Assembly (NCBI RefSeq): GCF_900115955.1
Contig: NZ_FOYL01000005.1
Coordinates: forward strand, 558,001 to 622,000
Origin: Lentzea waywayandensis
GTDB taxonomy: Bacteria > Actinomycetota > Actinomycetes > Mycobacteriales > Pseudonocardiaceae
DNA length: 64,000 nt
Direction: 5' to 3'
Shown here: positions 34,150-42,870 of the stretch, in pieces
Numbering within the stretch: position 1 is the first letter of the stretch
Layout: each line of letters opens with the position of its first letter
Made by a program: the position numbers and the translations under genes
The notes under the pieces: model-generated
What the model was told of the DNA's origin: nothing
Seen by the model: the letters and a program-made list of their open reading frames with translations, nothing else
Database searches by the model: none

Positions 34150-34846
34150 CGCGCGTGTAGACGCCGGGCGCGTTCGGACGGGCGCAGCCGATGCCCCACG
34201 ACACGATGCCCGCCAGCCGGCCGCCGACCACGAACGGGCCACCGGAGTCGTCGATGCACGCGTCGATGCCGCCGTCGGGATATCCCGCGCAGAACATGGC
34301 CTGAGCGTCGTACCGCGCATAGGTCGCGGCGCACTGCTCGTCCGCCATGATCGGGACGTAGGCCTTGTGCAGCAACGGACTCTTGTCCGTGTCGTTCTCC
34401 GCCTGCCGCCCCCAGCCGTACACGACGCCGACGCTGCCGTTCATGTGGACGCCGGCGGCGGCGACCGGCAACGTCCGGTACGGCATCGGCTCGGCGAGCG
34501 TGAGCAACGCGATGTCCTTGCCGCGCGAGGGAGTCGAATAGCCCTCGACGAGTTCGTACGAAGCGGCGACCGAGGTGGATCCGCCGTCGGTGCGCAGGTC
34601 GAGCCGCCCACCGACGACGGTGATCGAGCCGGGAGTGCGGTCGTCGACGCAGTGCGCCGCCGTGACCACCTGCCCGGGACCGAGGAGCGCGCCACCGCAG
34701 AACTGGTGGCCCGACGAGGTCGTCAGGGCCACCATCCACGGCACCTCGCCGGCGTCGTCCACCACTTCGCCGCCGACGATCCGAGGGGCGGCGTGAGCCG
34801 GGGTCACCGTGATCACGAACAGGATCAGAACCGCCAGCAGTCGCAT
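34121..34846 (-). CDS. secreted trypsin-like protease with altered oxyanion hole (DDSGGP)
   Basis: 241 residues. Signal peptide to ~Ala20, mature start IVGG (23-26). Triad present: His65 (VTAAHC), Asp111 (KDIALL), Ser201. The motif GDSGGP is DDSGGP: Asp199 occupies chymotrypsin position 193, whose backbone NH forms the oxyanion hole and is nearly always Gly. The other S1 proteases of the window keep Gly. S1-pocket Asp195 is kept. The change may lower or redirect activity. ATG 34846 chosen at the signal peptide. Co-directional with the protease at 34870, 23 bp apart. Confidence 0.9.
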   Translation of the reverse strand: MRLLAVLILFVITVTPAHAAPRIVGGEVVDDAGEVPWMVALTTSSGHQFCGGALLGPGQVVTAAHCVDDRTPGSITVVGGRLDLRTDGGSTSVAASYELVEGYSTPSRGKDIALLTLAEPMPYRTLPVAAAGVHMNGSVGVVYGWGRQAENDTDKSPLLHKAYVPIMADEQCAATYARYDAQAMFCAGYPDGGIDACIDDSGGPFVVGGRLAGIVSWGIGCARPNAPGVYTRVTTYLNAAS

Positions 34847-34869
34847 GCCGCCCAGCAGAACCCAGCGGC

Positions 34870-35646
34870 CTACGGGTCGACAACTCCAGGCGGCGAAGCA
34901 TCCACGACCGAGTGAAGATCCTTGGCATAGCGGGAGATCCGGACGTACACGCCGGGCTTGTTCTTGCGGGCGCAGCCCTCGCCCCACGACGTGACGCCGA
35001 CGAGCTTGCCGTCCGCCACGATCGGGCCGCCCGAGTCGCCCTGGCAGGTGTCGATCTTGCCGCCCTCGTAGCCCGCGCAGAACATGTCCGCCTTCACGAA
35101 CTGCGGGTAGGTGTCGACGCAGAAGTCGTCCGGCAGCACCGGCACGGTGGCCTGCATGAGGAAGCGGGACGTCTTGCCGTTCTCGGCCGTGCGTCCCCAG
35201 CCGAGCGCCCGCAGCTCCGTGCCGGGCTGGTAAAGCGCCCGATCGGACAGTTCGGCGAGCGGCAGCGGCTGGTACGACAGGGCGTCCTTCAGCGTCAGGA
35301 CGGCGACGTCCTCGCCCTCGTCGGCCGCGGTGTACTGCTTGTGGATCCAGATCTTCGTGACGGTGGCCGTCACCCCGGCGCCGCGGTCCTGCTTGTCCTC
35401 ACGACCCGCGACGACCTTGAGCTCACTCGGCGAGCGGCCGATCGCGCAATGGGCCGCGGTGAGCACCTTCGCCGGGGCGACGATCGTGCCACCGCAGAAC
35501 TGGGCACCGCGGTCGTCGAGGAGGTAGACGGCCCACGGGTTGGCCTCGATGGAGGCCCGCTCGCCGCCAACGACCTGCTCGTTGGCGGCTGCGGTGCCCG
35601 TTGAAGCGAGCATTGCGGAGAGAACCAACACCAGGAGTCGTCTCAT
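34870..35646 (-). CDS. secreted trypsin-like serine protease (S1)
   Basis: 258 residues. Signal peptide to ~Ala21, mature start VVGG (25-28). Triad His66, Asp113, Ser205 (QGDSGGP); S1 Asp199 predicts trypsin specificity. A ~20-residue tail rich in Val/Pro follows the catalytic domain. Very similar in layout to the protease at 13975-14751. Lies in a three-gene run with the M48 peptidase (15 bp upstream) and the DDSGGP protease (23 bp downstream). Confidence 0.92.
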   Translation of the reverse strand: MRRLLVLVLSAMLASTGTAAANEQVVGGERASIEANPWAVYLLDDRGAQFCGGTIVAPAKVLTAAHCAIGRSPSELKVVAGREDKQDRGAGVTATVTKIWIHKQYTAADEGEDVAVLTLKDALSYQPLPLAELSDRALYQPGTELRALGWGRTAENGKTSRFLMQATVPVLPDDFCVDTYPQFVKADMFCAGYEGGKIDTCQGDSGGPIVADGKLVGVTSWGEGCARKNKPGVYVRISRYAKDLHSVVDASPPGVVDP

Positions 35647-35661
35647 GACTCCAGATGGTAG

Positions 35662-36684
35662 CTACTCCGCTGTGCCATTCGGAGCAACCTTGCTCCACAT
35701 CTTGCCCGCCGCGCCCATGACCGTCTCGCCGATGTCGTTGATCGTCTTGATCAGCGGGTCGGCGGAGTTGCTCATGGACTCCTTGTAGGACCGGGCGGCG
35801 GACTTCACGTCGTCGGTGAGGTTCGTCGTCGGCCTGTCGTCCTCACGGCGCGCGTACGTGCCCGTCAGGATCTCGCGGTACTCCTCGCTCGCCGACCAGC
35901 GCTGCAGTTCGGCGGCCCGCACCACGACCAGCGGATGCGTGCGCGTCTCGGTGTGCAGGAGCTTGAGGATGCTGTCGCGAATGTCCTCGACCTCCTCGTA
36001 CTCCTTGGCCTGGGCGAGGAACGACGCGATGTCGACCTGACCGCCGAGGTCGCCCGCGAGCGCGAGGTGCGTGCGCAGCGCGGCCTGCGGGTCCTGGCAG
36101 GCCAGCAGGCCCGCCCGGTCGCAGGACAACTCGGTCTTGCGCTGCCACTCGCGCAACGCCGCGATGACCGCGCGCATGGCCAGCGCACCGGCCGGCACCC
36201 ACGCGAACGACGTCGTGAGGTCGACCAGCCTGCGCAGCAGCGTGTTGTAGAGCGCGTGGCCCGACATCGCGTGGCCCATCTCGTGACCGATCAGGAAGCG
36301 CAGCGACTCGTTGTCGAGCAGGTCGACCGAGCCGGTGCTGATCACGATGAACGGCTTGTCGATGCCGTAGGTGTAGCCGTACGCCTGCGCGTTGCGCTCG
36401 ACGAAGAGCTCGGGCACCTCGGCGAGGTCGAACGTCGCCGCCACCTCGTTGCGGATGCGGTCGAGCGTCGGGTACTGCTTGGGGCCCACCCGGACGGAGG
36501 ACGCCACCTGAAGCAGGCGCTCACCCCGCTCGGTGAAGGCTCCGGCGACCGCCTTGAGGATCGGTGCCACAGCGGGCACCGCCCTCAGCACCGCGAGGGC
36601 GCCTCGGTCGGCAGGATGCTCATAGGCGCGTGGGCTGATGCCCGGGAACCGCACCCTCGATGACTGCTCAATATCCCCCGTCAC
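35662..36684 (-). CDS. M48 family zinc metallopeptidase
   Basis: 340 residues. HEMGH (134-138) lies in a hydrophobic helix preceded by NESLRFLIG, the M48 pattern; the third zinc ligand is the Glu in RKTELSCDRAG (~187). A hydrophobic stretch (~150-172) could anchor it to the membrane. The C-terminal ~80 residues are helical and charged. M48 enzymes act in membrane-protein quality control. First gene of a run that continues into two secreted proteases. Divergent from the hydrolase at 36754. Confidence 0.87.
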   Translation of the reverse strand: MTGDIEQSSRVRFPGISPRAYEHPADRGALAVLRAVPAVAPILKAVAGAFTERGERLLQVASSVRVGPKQYPTLDRIRNEVAATFDLAEVPELFVERNAQAYGYTYGIDKPFIVISTGSVDLLDNESLRFLIGHEMGHAMSGHALYNTLLRRLVDLTTSFAWVPAGALAMRAVIAALREWQRKTELSCDRAGLLACQDPQAALRTHLALAGDLGGQVDIASFLAQAKEYEEVEDIRDSILKLLHTETRTHPLVVVRAAELQRWSASEEYREILTGTYARREDDRPTTNLTDDVKSAARSYKESMSNSADPLIKTINDIGETVMGAAGKMWSKVAPNGTAE

Positions 36685-36753
36685 TCCCCCAGGTTAGACA
36701 CGATCCGGACAAGGCTGCACGGAATCCACCCTGGACCGTTGCAAACTTGCGCG

Positions 36754-37650
36754 GTGAGCAGCGACGAAGACACCACAGTTCTGCCGTTGCGCGGCGGGGC
36801 CTCAGCGACTCTGGTCCGCCGCCGTGCGGTCGCCAACGACCGTGGGGCGATCCTCTACGTGCACGGTTTCGCGGACTACTTCTTCCAGGAGCACGTGGCC
36901 GCGCACTACACGGCCCAGGGTTACGACTTCTACGCCGTCGACCTGCGCGGATACGGCCGATCGTTGCGCGATGGCGAGGTGCCGAACTACACGACCGACA
37001 TGGCCGTGTACTTCGAGGAGATCGACGCCGCGATCGCCGTCATTCGTGAAGAGCATTCGCGTGTGGTGCTGATGGGGCACTCGACCGGCGGCCTCACCAC
37101 GTCGTTGTGGGCGCACGAACGACGCTCCAGCGACCTGATCGACGCGTTGGTGCTCAACAGCCCGTGGCTGGACGTCGTCGAACCGCCGTTCATGCGGCAG
37201 GTCGTGAAGCTGATCGGCGGGGTCGCGCCGAAGGTGAAGATCCGCGCGAACCTCGGTGAGGCGTACGGGGCCGCGATCCACAACTCGCGCAACGGCGAGT
37301 GGGACTTCGACCTGAAGTGGAAGCCTTTGGCCGGCTTCCCCGTGCTGGCCGGATGGATCCGGGCGGTGCTGCTGGCGCAGGAGAAGGTCCACAACGGACT
37401 CGACGTGCGGGTGCCGGTGCTGGTGCTGCACTCCGACAAGAGCATGTTGAACGCCAAGGAGTGGAGCGAGGACGTCTCGAAGGCGGACGCCGTGCTCGAC
37501 GTCGAGGGCATGCGCAGGTGGGGTCCGAAGATCGGATCATCGGTGAAGGTCGTGGAGATCAAGGCCGGCATGCACGACCTGTTCCTGTCGCCTGAGCCAG
37601 TGCGTGCGGCGGCACTCGCCGAAGTCGACGAGTTCCTGAAAACGGCTTGA
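36754..37650 (+). CDS. alpha/beta hydrolase (monoacylglycerol lipase/lysophospholipase type)
   Basis: 298 residues. ILYVHGFADYFFQEH gives the HG oxyanion block, YAVDLRGYGRS is typical of lysophospholipase-like enzymes, and the nucleophile elbow is GHSTGG. The Asp is near VLHSDKSML and the His in KAGMHDLFLS. It likely hydrolyses acyl esters in the cytoplasm. GTG 36754 is chosen over TTG 36739 because the family starts near here; neither has a clear ribosome site. Confidence 0.86.
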   Translation: MSSDEDTTVLPLRGGASATLVRRRAVANDRGAILYVHGFADYFFQEHVAAHYTAQGYDFYAVDLRGYGRSLRDGEVPNYTTDMAVYFEEIDAAIAVIREEHSRVVLMGHSTGGLTTSLWAHERRSSDLIDALVLNSPWLDVVEPPFMRQVVKLIGGVAPKVKIRANLGEAYGAAIHNSRNGEWDFDLKWKPLAGFPVLAGWIRAVLLAQEKVHNGLDVRVPVLVLHSDKSMLNAKEWSEDVSKADAVLDVEGMRRWGPKIGSSVKVVEIKAGMHDLFLSPEPVRAAALAEVDEFLKTA

Positions 37651-37684
37651 CCTCGTTGTAGGTCGAGGTTCGAGACTGGGCGTC

Positions 37685-39559
37685 ATGAACATCGACTTCA
37701 ACGCCTGGTACGCGCTCGAAAGCGCGATGCAGGACGAGAAAAGCCGTCGCGTGAGCCGGGCGACGTTGAAGCGTGTCGCCCGGTTCGCCCACCCGCAGCG
37801 ACGGGCCGTGTACGCGTTGCTGGGCACTTCTTCGGTCGCCGCCGTACTGGCGGTGGCCTCTCCGGTGCTGGCCGGACGTGTCGTCGACACCATCATCGGC
37901 GGCAAGGACTTCGGTCTGGTCGTGTGGCTCGCGCTGGCGATCGCCGGGGTTGCGGTGCTGGAGGCCGGGTTCTCACTGGCCGAGCGGTGGCAGTCGTCGC
38001 GCGTCGGCGAGGACCTGATCCTGCGGCTGCGGCAGGCCGTCTTCGACCACGTGCAACGGATGCCGATCGCGTTCTTCACCCGCACGCGCACCGGTGCGCT
38101 GGTGTCGCGGCTGAACAACGACGTGATCGCGGCGCAGCGGGCCTTCTCCGAGACGATCTCCGGTGTCGTCACGAACGTGATCGCTCTGGTACTGACCCTG
38201 ATCGTGATGCTGACGCTGTCGTGGCAGGTCACGGTGCTCGCGATGGTGCTGCTGCCGATCTTCCTGATCCCCGCGCGGCGGATGGGCAGGCGTTTGGCGT
38301 CGATGCACCGCGAGGCCGCGAACCTCGACTCGGCGATGACGACGCAGATGACCGAGCGGTTCTCCGCGCCGGGCGCGACGTTGATCAAACTGTTCAGCCG
38401 GCCCTCCATCGAGAGCGCCGAGTTCGGGTCGCGGGCACGGCGGGTGCGCGACATCGGCGTGCGGACGGCGGTGGCGCAGTGGCTGTTCCTGGTGGCGCTG
38501 ACGCTGGTGTCCTCGCTGGCGTTGGCGCTGGTCTACGGACTGGGCGGGTACTTCGTGTTCGCCGGGACGATGGCGCCGGGCACGATCGTGACGCTGGCAC
38601 TGCTGCTGACCAGGCTGTACGCGCCGTTGACGGCGTTGGCCGGCGCGCGGGTGGACGTGATGACGGCGCTGGTGTCGTTCGAGCGGGTCTTCGAGGTGCT
38701 GGACCTGCCGCCGTTGATCAAGGAGAAGGCCTCGCCGGTCTCCGTTCCGGACGGGCCGGTGTCGGTGGAGTTCTCGGACGTGAAGTTCGCCTACCCGTCC
38801 GCGGACAAGGTCTCGCTGGCCTCGCTGGAGGAGGTGGCGTCGCTCGACACCCGTGGCGGCGAGGTGATCCTCGGCGGGGTGTCGTTCGTCGCCGAGCCCG
38901 GCTCGCTGATCGCGCTCGTCGGCGCGTCGGGTGCGGGCAAGTCCACGATCGCGTCGCTGCTGCCTCGCCTGTACGACACGGACTCCGGCTCGGTTCGACT
39001 GTCCGGTGTGGACGTTCGCGACCTGTCGTTCGACTCGATCCGCGAGACCGTCGGCATGGTGACGCAGGACGGGCACCTGTTCCACGAGTCGATCGGCGCG
39101 AACCTGCGGCTCGCGGCTCCGGCGGCCACCGACGAGGAGATCTGGGACGCGCTGACCCGTGCCCGGCTGGCGGACCTGGTGTCGTCGTTGCCCGATCAGC
39201 TGGACACCGTCGTGGGTGAACGCGGCTATCGCCTGTCGGGTGGTGAACGGCAGCGGCTGACCATCGCCCGGTTGCTGCTGGCCAAGCCGCGCGTGGTGAT
39301 CCTGGACGAGGCCACCGCGCACCTGGACTCGCGCTCGGAGGCCGCGGTGCAGGAGGCGCTGGTCGAGGCTCTGGCGGGCCGGACGTCGCTGGTGATCGCA
39401 CACCGGCTGTCGACGATCCGGGCCGCGGACCAGATCCTCGTCGTGGACAAGGGGCAGATCGTCGAACGCGGTACGCATGAAACGTTGCTGGCCCGGGAAG
39501 GCCACTACGCCAAGCTGTACCGCACTCAGTTCAGCGAAGAGCCGATCGGAGCCCCGTGA
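37685..39559 (+). CDS. ABC exporter (homodimeric type)
   Basis: 624 residues: N-terminal 45-residue cytosolic stretch, six-helix exporter domain, ATPase domain with Walker [10 protein letters not shown], signature LSGGERQR and Walker [13 protein letters not shown], all consensus, so two equal catalytic sites in a homodimer. A family-unusual insertion of ~15 residues ([16 protein letters not shown]) lies early in the ATPase domain. The stop overlaps the start of the acetyltransferase by 4 bp (GTGA), suggesting a shared substrate pathway. Substrate unknown. Confidence 0.92.
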   Translation: MNIDFNAWYALESAMQDEKSRRVSRATLKRVARFAHPQRRAVYALLGTSSVAAVLAVASPVLAGRVVDTIIGGKDFGLVVWLALAIAGVAVLEAGFSLAERWQSSRVGEDLILRLRQAVFDHVQRMPIAFFTRTRTGALVSRLNNDVIAAQRAFSETISGVVTNVIALVLTLIVMLTLSWQVTVLAMVLLPIFLIPARRMGRRLASMHREAANLDSAMTTQMTERFSAPGATLIKLFSRPSIESAEFGSRARRVRDIGVRTAVAQWLFLVALTLVSSLALALVYGLGGYFVFAGTMAPGTIVTLALLLTRLYAPLTALAGARVDVMTALVSFERVFEVLDLPPLIKEKASPVSVPDGPVSVEFSDVKFAYPSADKVSLASLEEVASLDTRGGEVILGGVSFVAEPGSLIALVGASGAGKSTIASLLPRLYDTDSGSVRLSGVDVRDLSFDSIRETVGMVTQDGHLFHESIGANLRLAAPAATDEEIWDALTRARLADLVSSLPDQLDTVVGERGYRLSGGERQRLTIARLLLAKPRVVILDEATAHLDSRSEAAVQEALVEALAGRTSLVIAHRLSTIRAADQILVVDKGQIVERGTHETLLAREGHYAKLYRTQFSEEPIGAP

Positions 39560-40188
39560 CCATCCCCTCGCCGGACAACCTGTACCCGTTGCCGGACTAC
39601 GCCCGCACGGTGCTGCTCAAGCCGTTGGTGAAGAACCCGCAGATCGAGATCGGCGAGTACACCTACTACGACGACCCTCACCACGCCACGGAGTTCGAGC
39701 AGCGCAACGTCCTCTACAACTTCGGCGCCGAGAAGCTGGTCATCGGCCGTTACTGCGCTTTGGCCGAAGGCGTGCGGTTCATCATGTCCGGCGCCAACCA
39801 CAGCATGGCGGGCGTGTCGACGTTCCCGTTCACGATCTTCGGTGGCGTCTGGGGCGAGAAGACGCTCGACATCGCCCTGGGCGCGCCGAGCCGGGGCGAC
39901 ACCGTGGTGGGCAACGACGTCTGGATCGGCTACAACGCCCTGATCATGCCGGGCGTGCGGATCGGCAACGGCGCGATCGTCGCCGCCGGTTCCGTGGTGG
40001 TGTCGGACGTTCCCGCGTACGGGATCGTGGGCGGCAACCCCGCGAAGCTCGTGAAAACGCGCTACAGCGACTCGGACGTCGAACTGCTCGAACGCATCGC
40101 GTGGTGGGACTGGCCGGTGGAGAAGGTGACCGAGCACGTCCGCGTGATCATGGCCGGTACGCCCGCCGAACTCGCCGCGGTCAACTGA
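39556..40188 (+). CDS. CatB-type hexapeptide O-acetyltransferase
   Basis: 210 residues of the xenobiotic acetyltransferase group (CatB/Vat): [39 protein letters not shown] with the catalytic His, then left-handed beta-helix repeats ([24 protein letters not shown]) and GGNPAKLVK. It acetylates hydroxyls of antibiotics or sugars in characterised members; the actual acceptor cannot be read from sequence. Coupled by a 4-bp overlap to the ABC exporter, a pairing that would suit modification plus efflux of a toxic compound. Confidence 0.9.
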   Translation: MTIPSPDNLYPLPDYARTVLLKPLVKNPQIEIGEYTYYDDPHHATEFEQRNVLYNFGAEKLVIGRYCALAEGVRFIMSGANHSMAGVSTFPFTIFGGVWGEKTLDIALGAPSRGDTVVGNDVWIGYNALIMPGVRIGNGAIVAAGSVVVSDVPAYGIVGGNPAKLVKTRYSDSDVELLERIAWWDWPVEKVTEHVRVIMAGTPAELAAVN

Positions 40189-40307
40189 GCCGTTCAGCTT
40201 GTTGCGGGCGAACCGGACAGATGCCACGGTCGTTGCTCGCCACCCTCACACGCACCATTCGCAGGACTGTGCCGAGGGGACGACAAAAAAGAGCTGGGGG
40301 TTCTTTC

Positions 40308-41522
40308 TTGTTCACGTCGAAGCGATTAATGGCATGCGCTCTTTCGGTCGCAACTTTCGGTGCCCTGCTGACCGCGGTCGATGCGACCGCCGGCATCGAA
40401 GAAAAGCCCACCACCCCGCACGCCGATGCCTTCCGGGGCGTCCCAGCGGAAGTGGTGGCCATGATGAAGGCCCAACTCGAGCCGAGCAGGGCCGCTCAAC
40501 TGCTGAAGAACGCGCTGCCTGCGGGTGGCGGGTTCACGAACCTGCTCGTCGACGGCGACTCCGTCGTGCTCCGCTGGCGCGGAGAGCTTCCCGACCAGGC
40601 CAGGTCGGCCGTCGAGCAGGCGCGCAAGATCGCTCCGGTGCGCGTCGAGTCCGCCAGGTACTCGTATGCGGAACTGGAGAAAGCCGCCGACGACCTCGCT
40701 GACGCGGTGCTGACAGGCCCTGAGTCCGGGGCGCGGTCGGTGACGATTCTCGGTGATGGCAGCGGCCTTCGAGTAGGTACGACGACGAACGCGAAAAATG
40801 TCTCGGCACCTGACGTGGGCGTGCCGGTCGAATTCGCCCCGACAGGGAAATTCGAGTTCCACACGAGAAACAACGACAGCGCGCCGTGGTGGGGTGGTGG
40901 CGCGCTCAACAACGCCAACGGTCGCGGCGGTTGCACCGCCGGATTCCCGGTGACGGATGGCGGCGGCGGTCAGTGGATGCTGACCGCCGCACATTGCGGC
41001 ACCCCGCCGGACACCTTCCGCGACGGTGCCGGCGAGAACGTCGGGCAGGCCACGCGCGAGGTGTGGCAACACGACATCCTGCTGGTCGCCGCCGGGGTCA
41101 GGGGGCCGAGTCAGGGCTACCTGTTCACTGGCGGGCGCGACGACCACGGGGCGGTGCGCATCGGGGGCTGGGCCCACGCCATCCCCGGCGAGGTGTACTG
41201 CCAGTCCGGGATCACCACGGCCGGCGCGATCGGCAGCCAGCTGTGCGGGCTGGTCGTCCAGCCGGACTTCACGAGGCGGGTCTGCGGCATCGACTCGGAC
41301 GGCGACTACACCTGCGCCAGCGATCTGGTGGCGGCCGCGACACCGAGCGGCACCTCGTCGCGGCCGGGTGACAGCGGCGGGCCGGTGTACGGGCTGAGCA
41401 CGGACAACCGGGCGTTCGCGCGCGGCACCGTGACGGGCACGCCGGACGGTGGCCGGACGATGTTCTTCCAGGACTTCGCGACCGTGTACAACGATTTCGG
41501 AGTCTGGCCGGTCACCCCGTGA
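40308..41522 (+). CDS. secreted streptogrisin/alpha-lytic-type serine protease
   Basis: 404 residues. Signal peptide (MFTSKRLMACALSVATFG to ~residue 28), a ~180-residue propeptide with Ala/Glu-rich helices as in S1E prepro-enzymes, then a chymotrypsin fold with His229 (LTAAHCG), Asp256 (QHDILLV) and Ser356 (PGDSGGP). The propeptide would act as a folding chaperone. TTG 40308 chosen: GGGGG ends 7 nt upstream and it gives a proper signal peptide; ATG 40332 would truncate it. Monocistronic. Confidence 0.88.
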   Translation: MFTSKRLMACALSVATFGALLTAVDATAGIEEKPTTPHADAFRGVPAEVVAMMKAQLEPSRAAQLLKNALPAGGGFTNLLVDGDSVVLRWRGELPDQARSAVEQARKIAPVRVESARYSYAELEKAADDLADAVLTGPESGARSVTILGDGSGLRVGTTTNAKNVSAPDVGVPVEFAPTGKFEFHTRNNDSAPWWGGGALNNANGRGGCTAGFPVTDGGGGQWMLTAAHCGTPPDTFRDGAGENVGQATREVWQHDILLVAAGVRGPSQGYLFTGGRDDHGAVRIGGWAHAIPGEVYCQSGITTAGAIGSQLCGLVVQPDFTRRVCGIDSDGDYTCASDLVAAATPSGTSSRPGDSGGPVYGLSTDNRAFARGTVTGTPDGGRTMFFQDFATVYNDFGVWPVTP

Positions 41523-41609
41523 CCTGACGTGCCGGGAGACGGGCCGCCGTCTTCCGGCACTCGCGTCAACCGGATCATGTCCCCAGGTCGTCTGATGGGG
41601 GGAGGTGGC

Positions 41610-42119
41610 ATGCACACGGACGCGGAAGCCGGGCTGGTCGACTTCATCGCGACCAGGTCGGGATCGCTGTTGCGGTCGGCCTGGTTGCTGACGGGTGACG
41701 CGCACAAGGCGGAGGACCTGCTCCAGACCGTGCTGACGGAGTTGTGGCTGCGGCGCGGCCGGGTCGAGCACCTGGACACCTACGCCCGGCGCATGCTCTA
41801 CAGCACCTACCTCACCTGGTGGCGGCGGCGCTGGAGGTCCGAGGTGCCGACCGGCGACGTTCCGGACGTGCTCGCCGGTCTCGACCACGCTGACGACGTG
41901 ACGAGCAGGACCGTGGTGCTCGCCGGGCTGGCCAGGCTGAGCAGGCAGCAGCGCGCGGTGCTGGTGCTGCGGTTCTTCGAGGACCGGTCGGTCGCGGACA
42001 CCGCGGCGGTGCTGAAGTGCTCGACCGGTGCGGTGAAGACGCACACGAGCCGCGCGCTGGCGGCGTTGCGAGCGGACGAGAGCCTCCACGACCTGATCCG
42101 GCGAGGAGGCGAACGATGA
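41610..42119 (+). CDS. SigE-type (SigE70) ECF sigma factor
   Basis: 169 residues. Region 2 (FIATRSGSLLRSAWLLTGDAHKAEDLLQTVLTELW) and region 4 (LARLSRQQRAVLVLRFFEDRSVADTA, STGAVKTHTSRALAAL) match the actinobacterial SigE70 family. ATG 41610 has GGAGG 4 nt upstream. Its stop overlaps the next gene by 4 bp (ATGA), the usual pairing with a membrane partner. Stimulus and regulon unknown. Confidence 0.92.
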   Translation: MHTDAEAGLVDFIATRSGSLLRSAWLLTGDAHKAEDLLQTVLTELWLRRGRVEHLDTYARRMLYSTYLTWWRRRWRSEVPTGDVPDVLAGLDHADDVTSRTVVLAGLARLSRQQRAVLVLRFFEDRSVADTAAVLKCSTGAVKTHTSRALAALRADESLHDLIRRGGER

Positions 42120-42793
42120 ACGATGACGACATCCGCACGCTGCTGTCCGGGGCGGTACCTGATCTGCCCGAATCGAACGATCGGGTGGCCGCGGTGCGTG
42201 ACCGCGCCGCCCGGCACAGGCGCCGTCGTCGCTCGGTCGTCTCGGGAGCCGTGGTGCTGCTGGCAGTCGCCGCCGCCACAACGGTGCCCCTCCTGCTGCG
42301 CGGCGAGCCGGTCGAGCCCTTCACCGCCGGCGGGGAACCGACCGCCGGCTGCCCCGCCTACACCGCACGGCCCACGAAGCTGGGACAGGGCGCCGCCGGG
42401 CAGTTGCTGCCGGACGGGGCGGTGCGGGCGACGATGTGCGTCTACCGCGTCGGCACGTCGGGGAACGACTGGCAGACCGAGGCCGTGACCATCGACAGGG
42501 ACGTCGCCGAGGTCGTTTCCACGCTCAACGCGCTGCCCGACCACGACACGTTCGTCGCGGAGCACCCCGAGGCACGCGATGCGGGGTGCACGATGTCGCT
42601 GCGACCCCAGTACCTGATGCGGTTCGAGTACCCGGACGGCTCCAGCAGCACGGTGGACTTCGCCATGAACTGCGGCACCGTCGAAAACGGTGATGTCGTG
42701 CGGTTCGGGGAGATCACCAAGGCACTGGACGCGTTCACCACGAGCTACCGCGCTCAGGGCGGCGCCGTTCCCGACCCGCCCTGGAAGTGGTGA
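42116..42793 (+). CDS. membrane-anchored partner of the sigma factor (putative anti-sigma)
   Basis: 225 residues. About 40 cytoplasmic residues (MNDDDIRTLLSGAVPDLPE, then an Arg-rich run RDRAARHRRRRR), one membrane helix (VVSGAVVLLAVAAATTVPLL), and a ~150-residue outer domain with Cys residues. The layout fits partners of SigE70 sigma factors. The N-terminus lacks a ZAS zinc motif. Translationally coupled to the sigma gene. Confidence 0.75.
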   Translation: MNDDDIRTLLSGAVPDLPESNDRVAAVRDRAARHRRRRRSVVSGAVVLLAVAAATTVPLLLRGEPVEPFTAGGEPTAGCPAYTARPTKLGQGAAGQLLPDGAVRATMCVYRVGTSGNDWQTEAVTIDRDVAEVVSTLNALPDHDTFVAEHPEARDAGCTMSLRPQYLMRFEYPDGSSSTVDFAMNCGTVENGDVVRFGEITKALDAFTTSYRAQGGAVPDPPWKW

Positions 42794-42870
42794 CGGGCGT
42801 GCGGAGAACGATCCGGTGGCATCCGGGTGAACTTGCCGAACGCCGGCGTTGATCGCGCGATCATGGGCAC

